A stretch of 64,000 nucleotides of DNA from assembly GCA_963763215.1 (NCBI GenBank), contig CAVXNX010000004.1, positions 1 to 64,000 of the forward strand. The letters run 5' to 3'. Origin of the DNA: DASQZK01 sp963763215. Lineage in GTDB: Bacteria > Bacteroidota > Bacteroidia > Bacteroidales > GCA-2748055. The notes beneath the pieces were generated by a model. It had not been told where the DNA came from. It made no database searches and worked only from the letters and a program-made list of their open reading frames with translations. The first letter of the stretch is position 1; each line of letters opens with the position of its first letter. The position numbers and the translations under genes are program-made. Positions 36,284 to 45,705 of this stretch are shown here, one piece after another.

Positions 36284-37435
36284 CTACCTGACAATTGTAA
36301 TATTTCCGATGACCGGTTTCATCCCGTTATTCAGATCGATAACATAATGGTAGGATTCCATCGGCAGTTCTTTGCCGTCAGAGGTTCCATCCCATGGCTG
36401 ATCATATCCCTTCGAATAGAAGACCCGTTTACCCCAGCGATCATAAATCTGCACGGTCACGCCGGAATAAAGGCTGAGACCTTCGATCTGCCATGTATCG
36501 TTCAATCCGTCACCATTGGGGGTGATGATCCCGGGGATCTGGAAACAGACATCATTGATGTATCCAAGAGTAAAGGCATTGCCCGCCTGGCAATTGTTGG
36601 CATCGGTGATTTCCACGCGTAGGTGCCGGGGGCGAGGTTTGTCAGCACCTGTTCCGAACTTCCGCCGTTATCCCAGCTATAGGCATACGGCGGTGTTCCC
36701 CCGCTGACGGTAAGGTCAATTTCACCATCGGAAGCATCGGGGCATTTGGCGTCATTCACGTTGCCGTTGACAACGAGAGTCTGCGGGCTGATCAATGGTA
36801 ACCGCTGCCGATCCGCTGCAGGAACGGGCATCGGTGACCGTGACGGTATAATCCCCGGCGGCCATTCCGCCCAGTGTCTGACCGGTTTGACCGTCACTCC
36901 ATTCAAAGGTGAAGGGGGCGAGACCTTTGGTCACGGTTACGGTCGCGGTTCCGTTCGAACCTCCCGGGCAGCTGACCTGCTCGTATTGGATCGAAGGCTC
37001 GGGATTCGGGTAGACATGGACGGTCACCGGATCTGATTCCAGGCTGCGGACGCCGGATGCATTCGTAATGACAAGGCTGTATGAGCCCGATGCATTCACC
37101 GTGATGGACTGCGTGGTCTCACCCGTGGACCAGAGCCATGAGGAGGCCGTTTCTCCGGTAAGCCCGACAGACTGTCCCTCGCAGAGTTCCGTGGAGCCTG
37201 ACACGCTGACCGTAGGTTTGGGGAGAAGGTTGCTGACCACAACGTCGACAGGGTCAGAGGAGGGTCCTGTACAACCCTGTGCCGAGACGGCCTGTACGGA
37301 ATAGCTTCCCGCTGCCGAGACATAGATCTCCTGTGTTCCGGCTCCGGTCGACCAGAGGTAACCTTCGGCCGGTGAAGAGCTGAGAAGAAGGCTGTCGCCC
37401 TGGAGAATGGTCACTTCCCCGGAAGGGGTGATCAC
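36284..37435 (-). CDS. SprB-like giant surface protein, C-terminal end (frameshifted)
   Basis: Three frames must be joined: 36752-37435, 36502-36906 and 36284-36616, with breaks at about 36800 and 36600. Reading through gives two Ig-like modules (PTVSVSGSTELCEGQSVGLT), then two SprB-type repeats (PNPEPSIQYEQVSCPGGSNG..APFTFEWSDGQTG and NDAKCPDASDGEIDLTVSGG), then a type B sorting domain: FQIPGIITPNGDGLNDTW, YDRWGKRVFYS, QPWDGTSDGKELP. SprB repeats and this tail are typical of T9SS-displayed gliding adhesins. The final VIGNITIVR* lies two bases before the PorP start. Confidence 0.8.
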
Positions 37436-39295
37436 CGGTGCTGGCGGCAGGGGATGAACTTCAATGGTGACAGGATCGGACGCCGGACTGAAGCATCCGC
37501 CGTCACGGAAACCTGCACACTCAGGGTACCGGACTGTTCTGCCGTGATGGTGCGGGTGGTCTGCCCATCCGACCAGCGGTAGGACGTGGCAAGCGGAGCG
37601 CTCAGTTCCACACTCCCGCCCTCGCAGAACGAAAGGTCACCAGTTACCTTGATGCCGGGTTTGGCAGGCAGGACCTGAACTGTGACGTCGACGGGATCAC
37701 TTTCGGGGGCGGTGCAACCGTTACTGTCGGTGATCTTCACGGTGTAGGAACCGGACAGGGTGACCGGGATCTGCGCCGTTGAAGCCCCGGTGGACCACAG
37801 ATAGTCGGCGGCGGTTGTCGCAACGGACAGACACGGCCGTATCTCCTTCACAGAGATCGACGGGTCCTGAAGGAACAATCACCGGTTTTGCCGGCAGGGC
37901 ATGGATGGTGAGAGCCACAGCATCACTTTCCGGGCTGAGGCATCCGTTGGTATCTTCAACATGAAGGGAGAGTGATCCGCTGACCATGGCGAAGACTTCG
38001 CGGGAATGGCTTCCATCGGACCAGAAATACGATGTGGCGGCGGAACTCTCCAGTTTGACGGTATCGCCTTCGCAGACTTCCGTACTTGTCAGAGGGGTGA
38101 TCACCGGTTTCGCGGGAAGAGGATCCTGCTGGACGACAACATCGTCGGAGACGGGGCTGACACAGCCTGAAGCATCGAATATCCTGACATTCAGGGTATC
38201 CGAATTATTGACGGTGACCGTCCGGCCCATTTCACCCGTCGACCAGAGGTAATGGTCGGCCACGGGGGCACTCAGTTCCACACTTCCTCCCTCACAGAAT
38301 GAGAGGTTGCCTGATGCGGTTATGGTGGGTTTTGAAGGCAGGGCATTTACCGTGATCTCCACGGGATCACTGACGGGGCTCTTACACCCGTCGACATCGG
38401 AGACCGTCACCGTATAGCTTCCGGCCCCGGACACCCCGATTTTATCCGACACCTCACCGGTGGACCAGAGATAGGCGGATGCAGGAGTCACCGTGCCTAA
38501 TTGGGCGGTGTCACCTTCACAAACAGCAAGAGGACCCGAAGGAGTGATCACCGGTTTGGCGGGGCGTGAACGGACAGTCACCATGACCGGGACACTCTCT
38601 GCACTGGTACACCCACCGGCATCCTCGACATGCAGGGAGATTGAACCGGAAGTTGTCATCACCGCATTCTGCCCGCCCGTGCCATCGGACCAGAAATAGG
38701 ACGCTGCCGGCGTGCTGCGCAGCTTCACCGTATCGCCTTCGCAGACAGTGGTGTCTGTCAGGGCGGTGATCACCGGTTTTGGAACAACGGTGATCTGAAC
38801 GGTGACCGGATCAGATTCGGGGGAAGGGCATCCCCACTGGTCCTTCGTCGTCAATGAATAATTACCCGCCTCCGAAACGGTGACCGACCGTGTGTGATCG
38901 CCGGTAGACCAGATGTAGGAGAATGCTGAATCGGACATCAGTGTCAGGTTGTCGCCTTCGCAAATATCAACAGTCCCGGCGGGCGAGATGGCCGGTTTGC
39001 CAGGAGCGTCGTCAACGTAAATCCGGATCGAGCGCTGTACAGAATTCCCGTTTTTATCGGTGACCGTAACGGTATAGAGTGTTGTAACCGAAGGGTAAAC
39101 TTCGGTGGTATCATTCGCCGGATCAGACAAACTGTCGGCCGGTGACCAGGAATAGGTGAAGGGTCCCTGGCCGGTTACATCCACGTAAAGCCATGCCGAT
39201 GACGTCCGGCAACTTCCGGTGATGGTATCGGATGCGGAAAGGGTCACCATCAAGGTCATCATCGAGGATGGTGTAGGTATGAAGGCTGTCCGCAT
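37432..39295 (-). CDS. SprB-like giant surface protein, Ig-like repeat region (frameshifted)
   Basis: Main frame 37721-39295 with a continuing frame 37432-37878; the break is at about 37820-37860. After a SYSWSPADSL-type PKD-like module, at least seven Ig-like modules of about 85 residues follow. Each starts P-(A/V/T)-I-(S/T)-x-x-G and has the core (F/V/L)-C-E-G-(D/G)-x-(V/A/L)-x-L, then (Y)-L/F-W-S-(T/D)-G. DNA repeats of this kind are prone to misassembly, which may explain some of the frame breaks. The modules probably act as spacer stalks in an adhesin. Confidence 0.8.
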
Positions 39296-40185
39296 TCAGC
39301 AGGACGCCGGCTGTGGGATTCCTGCAGGACAACTTCAAAATCTCTCATCGGGGATTTCGACAAGGGTATCATTGATGATGAGGGGAATGATCTCTGCGGT
39401 TTTCTGTCCGGGAATAAAACTGATCACATCGGGATTGAGTGAATAATCCACCCCTCCCCCGGAAGCCGAACCCGATTTCACCGCATAGCTCACGTTGAAG
39501 GGGTCACTGATGGCATAATTGAGCGAAACAGGAAATACCGGATGCGCAAGCGATTCAGGACCTTCGGAATCAGACGTTTCAAAATGGACGTAAGGTTTAA
39601 CGACGATCACGGTAATAAACGAACCGTCGGGTAAATCGATATTATTGGCCAGGTATTCATCTCCCGATTTGATCAGTCCATAGGCAACGGCTCCTGACGA
39701 AAAATCACCGTCCTGGTCGACCAACAGGTTATACGCCAGGTACCCGGCAGGGAGGGCAGGCAGGTTTGAAGCATTGAGACCGAGTGTCACCGTTCCGGCG
39801 CCGTCGCCACCCGACTGGTCGATGCGCCAGACCCGGGCGATCCGTTTGACATTCGGATCGGAACCGGGCGTATTGACGTCGGTCCAGGCGGACATGTCAT
39901 TGCCATCGTGACCGAAAAGCAGGAACTCACCGTCATCGAGATCAGAGGCGCCACCAATGGTGAGCACACCATCCGACTGGGCCTTGGAATGGATATTCTG
40001 GGCATCTACCCGGCCGATACCTGCTACATCATTCGGAAATCCGTCCTGGTAATCATACCGGTCGGCCGACCCGATATCGGCTCCATATTTTGCTGCCAGG
40101 TAATTGTTGATGATGATTTCCTGCGCTTTATTGACGTTTTTATTGAAGATGATCAGTTCAGAAAGGTCACCGTCAAAGAATCCAC
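39250..40185 (-). CDS. SprB-like giant surface protein, Calx-beta region (frameshifted)
   Basis: Frame 39335-39967 (open back to about 40180) and 39123-39338 together. After FNKNVNKAQE-type sequence (end of a LamG-like module) come AGIGRVDAQNIHSKAQSDGVLTIG and WRIDQSGGDGAGTVTL, typical of Bacteroidota DUF8202-like regions. A Calx-beta-like domain (YAVKSGSASGGGVDYSLNP, IIPLIINDTLVEIPDERFEV) ends with LHTYTILDDD in the next frame. Breaks lie at about 40185, 39340 and 39250. Confidence 0.72.
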
Positions 40186-41612
40186 CTGGAACGGACGATG
40201 AGCCGATGATAGAGTGAACCGTCGGTCACCAGGGCGCCGCTGAAATCGGCGACTGTTTGCGGAACCGCATTGATGCCCAGATGATGGTACGCCGCCGTAA
40301 TGTTATCATTGATTTCGAAGATGCGGTTCACACCGGCCGGAAGTACAGGGCCGTATTTTTTTGTCCCGGTCAGACTGTAATACCGGGTGTCAGTTTCGCG
40401 GCTAAGACTGGTGGAGTTGTTGACATCGGCATTACCTAGTGTCATCACCGTCTCGTCTTTTGCGACATCATTGAAGCGGGCGACAGCAAAGATGGTCAGC
40501 GGAGCGGAGAGGGTCCCCATTTCAGTGGTGTAATGATCGCTGGTTCCGTTGAAAGCCAGGGAGGATGCCGGGGAAGTGCCGAGAATGGCCTGCGAACCGG
40601 CAGCAGTCTGGACGACATCCATTTCATTCCCGCTCTGATCCTTCCATACTTTGACGGCATCTCCTTCTTGTGCGGGAGTGTCATCAGCCCTGACAGTTCC
40701 CCGGTCGGCCCGGAGCCACAGTTCGTTGGTCAGACTGTCGCCCACGCCGCCGGGACCGGTAAAGCCGGTGATCGGGGCCAGGGGGTCGGTTGCACAGATG
40801 CCAAAAGTTCCGCTCTTGGCCTGGTCACCGAAAAGACGAATGTAGACGATGTCGCCGGGAGTTCCGGAGATGGTTTTTACCGGCATGGCCCCGTTGTAAA
40901 CACAGGATAAAAGGTTGAGCGAGGTACAGGTTCCCGAATAAAGGACCATCACAGCATTTTTAAGCGATCCTTCAAAGGTTTCGATTTTTAACTCACCGGA
41001 AGCAGGAATGGCCGCTTTGAACCAGACGTCGCCACCGAAAAACTGGTGACACGGCGGACTTCCCAGTCCGCGGGTATCCCATGAACCTTTATTGCTGTAA
41101 TATGACGGGCTGCAGACATTTCCTACCGAAAGTTCGACCGCAGAGCACTGGTCATTGTTTACCGGGGGCGGATTTGCACTAATGACCCCTTCCCATCCTG
41201 AATCACGGGCTGAAAGGTTGTCCGAATGAAACCCGAAGGTGATGCAACCATCGGGCGAGGTAAAACTGAACTGCGGGGTATCGAAATTATAAGCCACATA
41301 ACCGCTTCCTGCACCCGCATAGTTGATGGACATATAATCGTAACTGTGGTAATCCCCGCCACCGAAAATGGTGCGGAAATGATCAAAATCAACGGTAATC
41401 GGGTTACCGTTCTCTGAACAGAATCTGACATTCCAGTTCTGCCCGGCCTGGTAGAGGTCGCTTCCCCCGTCGTCGTAAAACGTACCGGAGTTGGTATAGA
41501 CCGTCTGTCCCGAAGTGAAGCCGTGGTTCAGCCAGTAGTCATCCGCACCGGACTGGGCAGATATGAAAAGCCAGAAATGCAGAAGTAAAAAAAGTGTAGA
41601 AATTTTTTTCAT
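40173..41612 (-). CDS. SprB-like giant surface protein, N-terminal part
   Basis: 479 readable residues. The signal peptide MKKISTLFLLLHFWLFISAQ is followed by a CUB-like domain (about 25-150, with SGTFYDDGGSDLYQAGQNW and HSYDYMSINYAG), a PPC-like module (about 155-270, NDQCSAVEL..GDVWFKAAIP) and a concanavalin/LamG-like module (about 290-479) with LWLRADRGT and VKVWKDQSGN. The frame is lost near 40185, after YHRLIV. The whole gene, 41612 to 36284 with seven breaks, would code for about 1,775 residues. It forms a tight pair with the PorP gene, as SprB does with SprF, so surface adhesion or gliding is likely; this is inference. Confidence 0.8.
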   Translation of the reverse strand: MKKISTLFLLLHFWLFISAQSGADDYWLNHGFTSGQTVYTNSGTFYDDGGSDLYQAGQNWNVRFCSENGNPITVDFDHFRTIFGGGDYHSYDYMSINYAGAGSGYVAYNFDTPQFSFTSPDGCITFGFHSDNLSARDSGWEGVISANPPPVNNDQCSAVELSVGNVCSPSYYSNKGSWDTRGLGSPPCHQFFGGDVWFKAAIPASGELKIETFEGSLKNAVMVLYSGTCTSLNLLSCVYNGAMPVKTISGTPGDIVYIRLFGDQAKSGTFGICATDPLAPITGFTGPGGVGDSLTNELWLRADRGTVRADDTPAQEGDAVKVWKDQSGNEMDVVQTAAGSQAILGTSPASSLAFNGTSDHYTTEMGTLSAPLTIFAVARFNDVAKDETVMTLGNADVNNSTSLSRETDTRYYSLTGTKKYGPVLPAGVNRIFEINDNITAAYHHLGINAVPQTVADFSGALVTDGSLYHRLIVRSRWIL

Positions 41613-42044
41613 GTATGCAGGCGTGTATCAGATAATATCCCCATCCTCGTTCTTCAAATTGCTAATATCAGCATAATTATACGAGGTCCGGATCAAAAGG
41701 ATGGTCGTCTTCAGGTGTTTTCCATCAATAAAGACTTTATGTATTTGAATGTCCTTTTTCCTTCGATAAGCATCTGAACTAATTGGATTCTTCCCCGGTT
41801 TCCTTTATGAAAGCTCCTTATAGCATCCCACTGAACCGTCTTACGTATCTCCATAGATTATTGTTACAAAGCGCATTAAGTATTACACTTCCATCCCGGT
41901 TCAGCTGACCGGAACTTTGACGGGCCAAATGAGCCGGTGTCTTCCTTTTTACCGTGAAAAGCCATCGTTATGGAAAAATAGGAGCCACACGGCCATGCTC
42001 TTTTGCGCGAATGTCTTATTTTTACAAGCAGAAAGCCAGCCGAC
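41613..42044. other. Intergenic stretch between divergent genes
   Basis: It should hold promoters for the giant protein (minus) and the ankyrin gene (plus). One 47-codon open frame on the minus strand (41711-41854, start MEIRKTVQWDAIRSF) is basic and could be a small protein or the remains of one, but I see no family match. TTATTTTTA at about 42017 resembles a -7 box for the ankyrin gene. Confidence 0.45.
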
Positions 42045-42993
42045 ATGAAAATACGTCACACCCTGGTCGTCTTCCTGATGTTGATGATCCCTCTCCGGAT
42101 TTTCGGGCAGGGGGAGCCGACTGTACAATGACACATCTTATTTCATCCCCGGGGAAAACGGTCTGAACCTGATCATGTCGGCAAACCGCGGGGATTCTGA
42201 CAATGTACGCGCCCTGCTGCAACGGGGCACGAATGTCAATGCGGCAACACCCGACGGAGTCACGGCACTGATGTATGCCGCCGATACCGGGAACCTCGAT
42301 ATGGCATCCCTCCTGCTGAAAAACGGCGCCGATCCCAACATCAAACCGGCAAATGGTCTGACAGCCCTGATGAGCGCTGTGATCCGCGGATATTTTGATA
42401 TGGCGGAATATCTATTGAAACATCAGGCCAACCCGAACCTCCGGGATGTGGATGGCATCACGGCCCTCAACGATGCTGCAGCCTACAACGAATATAAGAT
42501 CGTCGACATGCTGCTCTATTTTGGTGCTGACCCGGAAATTGCCGATAAAAAAGGCAATACACCCCTGATGACCGCAAGCTACAACGCCTGTTTCGAATCG
42601 GTGAAAATCCTGGTACAAAACGGGGCCAACATTAATAGCACCGATCACAACGGCTTCACTCCGCTGATGGTTTCTATCCAGAGGGGGAATACGGAAATCG
42701 CCTGGTATCTCCTCGATCAGGGAGCCGATATTCACGCGGTCAACAAAGCCGGCATGACAGCCCTGGCGTTCGCCGTGCAGGAAGGCAATGACGACCTCAC
42801 CCGCGAACTGATCGAAAAAGGGGCGGATGTCAATCATCAGATCCGGGGAAGCCGGAATATCCTGGAGACGGCGAGGGAAAACAAAGACAGTGCGATTGTG
42901 AAACTCCTCGTTTCGGAAGGGGCCAAACCGAACCATTACCCCGACTTCACCCATTATCCTGGCCGATGTCACAATGAGTTTCAACATGGATGA
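42045..42993 (+). CDS. Exported ankyrin-repeat protein, repeat part (frameshifted)
   Basis: The signal peptide MKIRHTLVVFLMLMIPLRIFGQ starts at 42045 but meets a stop soon after; skipping one base at about 42132 joins it to YNDTSYFIPGENGLNLIMSA and the main frame (42175-42993). That frame has seven or eight ankyrin repeats of 33 residues: G-x-T/V-A/P-L-M-x-A-A, then L-L-x-x-G-A-D/N-P/I. Ankyrin repeats bind other proteins. A second break at about 42955 leads into the barrel part (42974-43465). The signal peptide places the repeats in the periplasm, which is unusual since most ankyrin proteins are cytoplasmic. Confidence 0.82.
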
Positions 42994-43465
42994 TTTCACG
43001 ACCGGGATGAATTTCGGGATCTATGATTCGCGTTACCATTTTACAGCAAAAGGGGGATTTTCCTTCCGCCCGGTGGCTGTGCGGGTACTGGTGGAACAGG
43101 AAAGCCAGCTCTTCCGACAGTATTGGGAACGGAGGTATTTCTTCAGCCTGTGCCTCGAAAAGGATTTTCGCCTCATCGAAATGCGAAGGGGTTTTTTCAC
43201 CGGCCCTTCAGCAGGTCTGACCGCTTATTATTCGTTCGGCGCATACCGGGGAAGCAATTCGCACCCCGATCCCGTCTTCATTCCCGCGCCCTTTGCAGGC
43301 TGGTTCTGGTCAAATCCCTGGTGGCGCATCAGTCTGGACTACCGTTACCAGAACCTCCATACCGAATACATCGATCCGGGACGCATCAGCCTCACCTTCG
43401 GCATGCTGATCCCGATGCAGAAACCGGCCATTCTGCAGAAAAGCATTGACTGGCTGAACAATTAA
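42974..43465 (+). CDS. Barrel-like C-terminal domain of the ankyrin protein
   Basis: 163 residues, read as IILADVTMSFNMDDFTTGMNFGIYDSRYHF once joined to the ankyrin frame. Strongly alternating beta pattern with many aromatics (SFRPVAVRVLVEQES, GLTAYYSFGAY, FAGWFWSNPWWRISLDYRYQ), about eight strands. It looks like a small outer-membrane barrel joined after the repeats in one protein of about 473 residues, although the last 15 residues (PAILQKSIDWLNN) are not a classic barrel end. It could instead be a separate gene starting at MSFNMDD. A lipoprotein gene follows 12 bases later. Confidence 0.65.
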   Translation: MSFNMDDFTTGMNFGIYDSRYHFTAKGGFSFRPVAVRVLVEQESQLFRQYWERRYFFSLCLEKDFRLIEMRRGFFTGPSAGLTAYYSFGAYRGSNSHPDPVFIPAPFAGWFWSNPWWRISLDYRYQNLHTEYIDPGRISLTFGMLIPMQKPAILQKSIDWLNN

Positions 43466-43477
43466 CACCTGAAATTC

Positions 43478-43903
43478 ATGAGAAAATCCGCTATACCGGT
43501 CCTCATCATCTTCGTATCGCTCATCATTGCCCTGTCGTGTGAGAAAAGCCGCAGCTTCAGTGTGAATTGCAATGAATGTTATACGGTCAGACCCGATAGC
43601 GCCGACCTGATCATCTACGTTACCATCAACAGCGAAAATCCCTGGGTGCCACTCAAGCTCTACAGGGGCGATGTGGAGGAAAACCAGGTGGATTGGATCG
43701 ATACCGTCTATTCCAAAGAATACAAGCTCTTTTCAGCCGTCAGCCAGGACTATTCCGTCTCGGTGACCTACCACGACGGCACACGGAAAATCATCGCTGT
43801 GGATGGCGGCAAGATGGTGACCAGCCTGGTCACCGATGTCTGCGATGCGGATTGCTGGATCATCAAGGGCGGCATTCTGGATGTCAGGCTGAAAGACCGG
43901 TAA
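43478..43903 (+). CDS. Small lipoprotein of unknown function
   Basis: 141 residues. MRKSAIPVLIIFVSLIIALSCEKS is a lipoprotein signal with the lipid Cys in L-S-C. Five more cysteines, in NCNECYTV near the start and in CDADCW near the end, could form disulfides. The middle looks like one beta sandwich (SADLIIYVTINSEN, WVPLKLYRGDVEEN). It lies 12 bases after the ankyrin-barrel gene, so the two are probably made together; it might be a partner of the barrel. No known family is recognised. Confidence 0.75.
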   Translation: MRKSAIPVLIIFVSLIIALSCEKSRSFSVNCNECYTVRPDSADLIIYVTINSENPWVPLKLYRGDVEENQVDWIDTVYSKEYKLFSAVSQDYSVSVTYHDGTRKIIAVDGGKMVTSLVTDVCDADCWIIKGGILDVRLKDR

Positions 43904-43954
43904 GTCCCTCCCCTGCCCTTTCATACCCCTGCCCGCGTTACCTGACCTCCGGCA

Positions 43955-45337
43955 TCATGCCGACTTATTCGGAAGTTCGAGGCCGTAACCCGATACTTTA
44001 TCTTCCTTCTTCAACAGAAGGGCAAACACGGTACCCAGCACACCCAGGGCCGCCAGCATCAAAATGGAATAGGTATAATCATAGTGTGCCGTCCCGGCAT
44101 CGATCGCCTCCGTGCTGATTCCCGGATTGGTTTTGTCGAGCACATAGCCGATCAGCAGCGGGAATGCCCATAAACCAAGGTTCTGAACAGAGAACATCAG
44201 TCCGTATGCGGTGCCCAGCCGGTTTTCGGGAACGATCCTGGCAACGGAAGGCCACATGGCTGCAGGGATAAGCGAAAAAGACACACCGAGTAAGAACAGG
44301 GGGACATAGGGCGTGATCCGGGTCAGACCGAAAATGAGATGGACAATCACCAGCATGATCGATCCCCAGATCATCAGCGAGGCACTCTTTCCCCTGAAGT
44401 CGGCAAAGGCGCCGAACAGCGGCGTGAAAAGGATCGTTCCCAGGGGGATGAATGAAGTGATCTTCCCGGCGGCATCCGGATCCAGTCCGAATTTATTCGA
44501 CATCAGGTCGGGGGCAAATTTAATGAAGGGAAAGACCGCACTGTAAAAGGTGACACACAGCAGGGTGATATAAAGGAATGACTTGTTGGTGATCAGTCTG
44601 CTCAGGTCAGTGAGTTTGAATTTTTCGGTCTCATCAAGTTCCAGCTCATAATGGATCTGACGATCGAGTTTAATATCGTAGATCATATAAATCAGGAACG
44701 ACACCAGTGCGATCAGAAGCAGCATGGTGCCGAACCAGATGGCATTGTACCATTTGCCCGATGTTTCCGCGATATGATAGGAATACCGCAGTGCAACGGC
44801 CGTGCCGAGCCGTCCGAAAGAAAGGTTCAGGCCGAGGGCCAGGGCCAGCTCCCTTCCTTTAAACCATTTGACAATGGTCTTGGAGAACACCACCGTTCCT
44901 GTTTCCGCACCCAGCCCGAACAACAGGAACCCCAGCGACATCATCTTCAGCGATGGCGATTTGGACAGCCAGAAGGAATTCATCAGGTGATAGCCCGGGC
45001 CGCCGGCAAGGAAATAGTCGCTTGCTCCATAAGCGGTAAGCGCTGATCCGGCAACCATGAACACCATGAATGAGAAACCCGTGATCCGGATTCCGAGCTT
45101 ATCGAGAATGACCCCACCAATGACAGCCATCAGGAAAAACACATTGGGAATGGAATACGCGGCGTTGAAAAAACCATAATCGAAATTTTTCCAGCCGAGA
45201 TGATCCTGCATTGTGCTTTTCAGCGGAGTTAATGCATCGTAGAAATAGTAATTCGCGAACATGGCGATACTGATGAGTATCATCACTGTCCAGCGGGCGG
45301 CTTTCGATTCGTTCAAAGCTCTCTTGATCGCATTCAT
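43955..45337 (-). CDS. MFS transporter
   Basis: 460 residues from the ATG at 45337; the frame stays open 54 codons further back, but MNAIKRALNESKAARWTVMIL gives a normal start with helix 1 right after. Twelve hydrophobic helices are visible. VIGGVILDKLGIRITGF matches the MFS loop 2-3 motif G-x-x-x-D-x-x-G-x-R. A cytoplasmic middle loop (YDIKLDRQIHYELELDETEKF) splits two halves. The family is broad; oxalate/formate- or nitrate-type relatives are possible. The substrate is not known. It ends close to the convergent lipoprotein gene. Confidence 0.82.
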   Translation of the reverse strand: MNAIKRALNESKAARWTVMILISIAMFANYYFYDALTPLKSTMQDHLGWKNFDYGFFNAAYSIPNVFFLMAVIGGVILDKLGIRITGFSFMVFMVAGSALTAYGASDYFLAGGPGYHLMNSFWLSKSPSLKMMSLGFLLFGLGAETGTVVFSKTIVKWFKGRELALALGLNLSFGRLGTAVALRYSYHIAETSGKWYNAIWFGTMLLLIALVSFLIYMIYDIKLDRQIHYELELDETEKFKLTDLSRLITNKSFLYITLLCVTFYSAVFPFIKFAPDLMSNKFGLDPDAAGKITSFIPLGTILFTPLFGAFADFRGKSASLMIWGSIMLVIVHLIFGLTRITPYVPLFLLGVSFSLIPAAMWPSVARIVPENRLGTAYGLMFSVQNLGLWAFPLLIGYVLDKTNPGISTEAIDAGTAHYDYTYSILMLAALGVLGTVFALLLKKEDKVSGYGLELPNKSA

Positions 45338-45705
45338 GTGTTCAGGTTTGTCGTGAAAATCCCAAAAATAGAAAAAAGTATTGGTTTTGCATTTAATCCG
45401 TTTCTCAAACATGTTGCCGGTATACCGGACCACGAAAAACAAGGATACTTTCCTCTGATCATCTGCACATCCCAACGGAAAAGAATGAATATTCCCCATG
45501 CAGGGTTGATGAAATCCAAAAAAAATGCTAACATTTGCCGGACCACTAAACCCTTAATTTACTGGATGAAATGCTTCGACCGGCATCCCCGGGGAACGGC
45601 TTCACCTCTGAAATGTTTGAACTGTCAAGGTTTTCCGGGGAATAAGGCGGTCTTCCATCGCTGTGTGACGGCAGACATTTCAACCTTGAAACGAAGCGCT
45701 AACCC

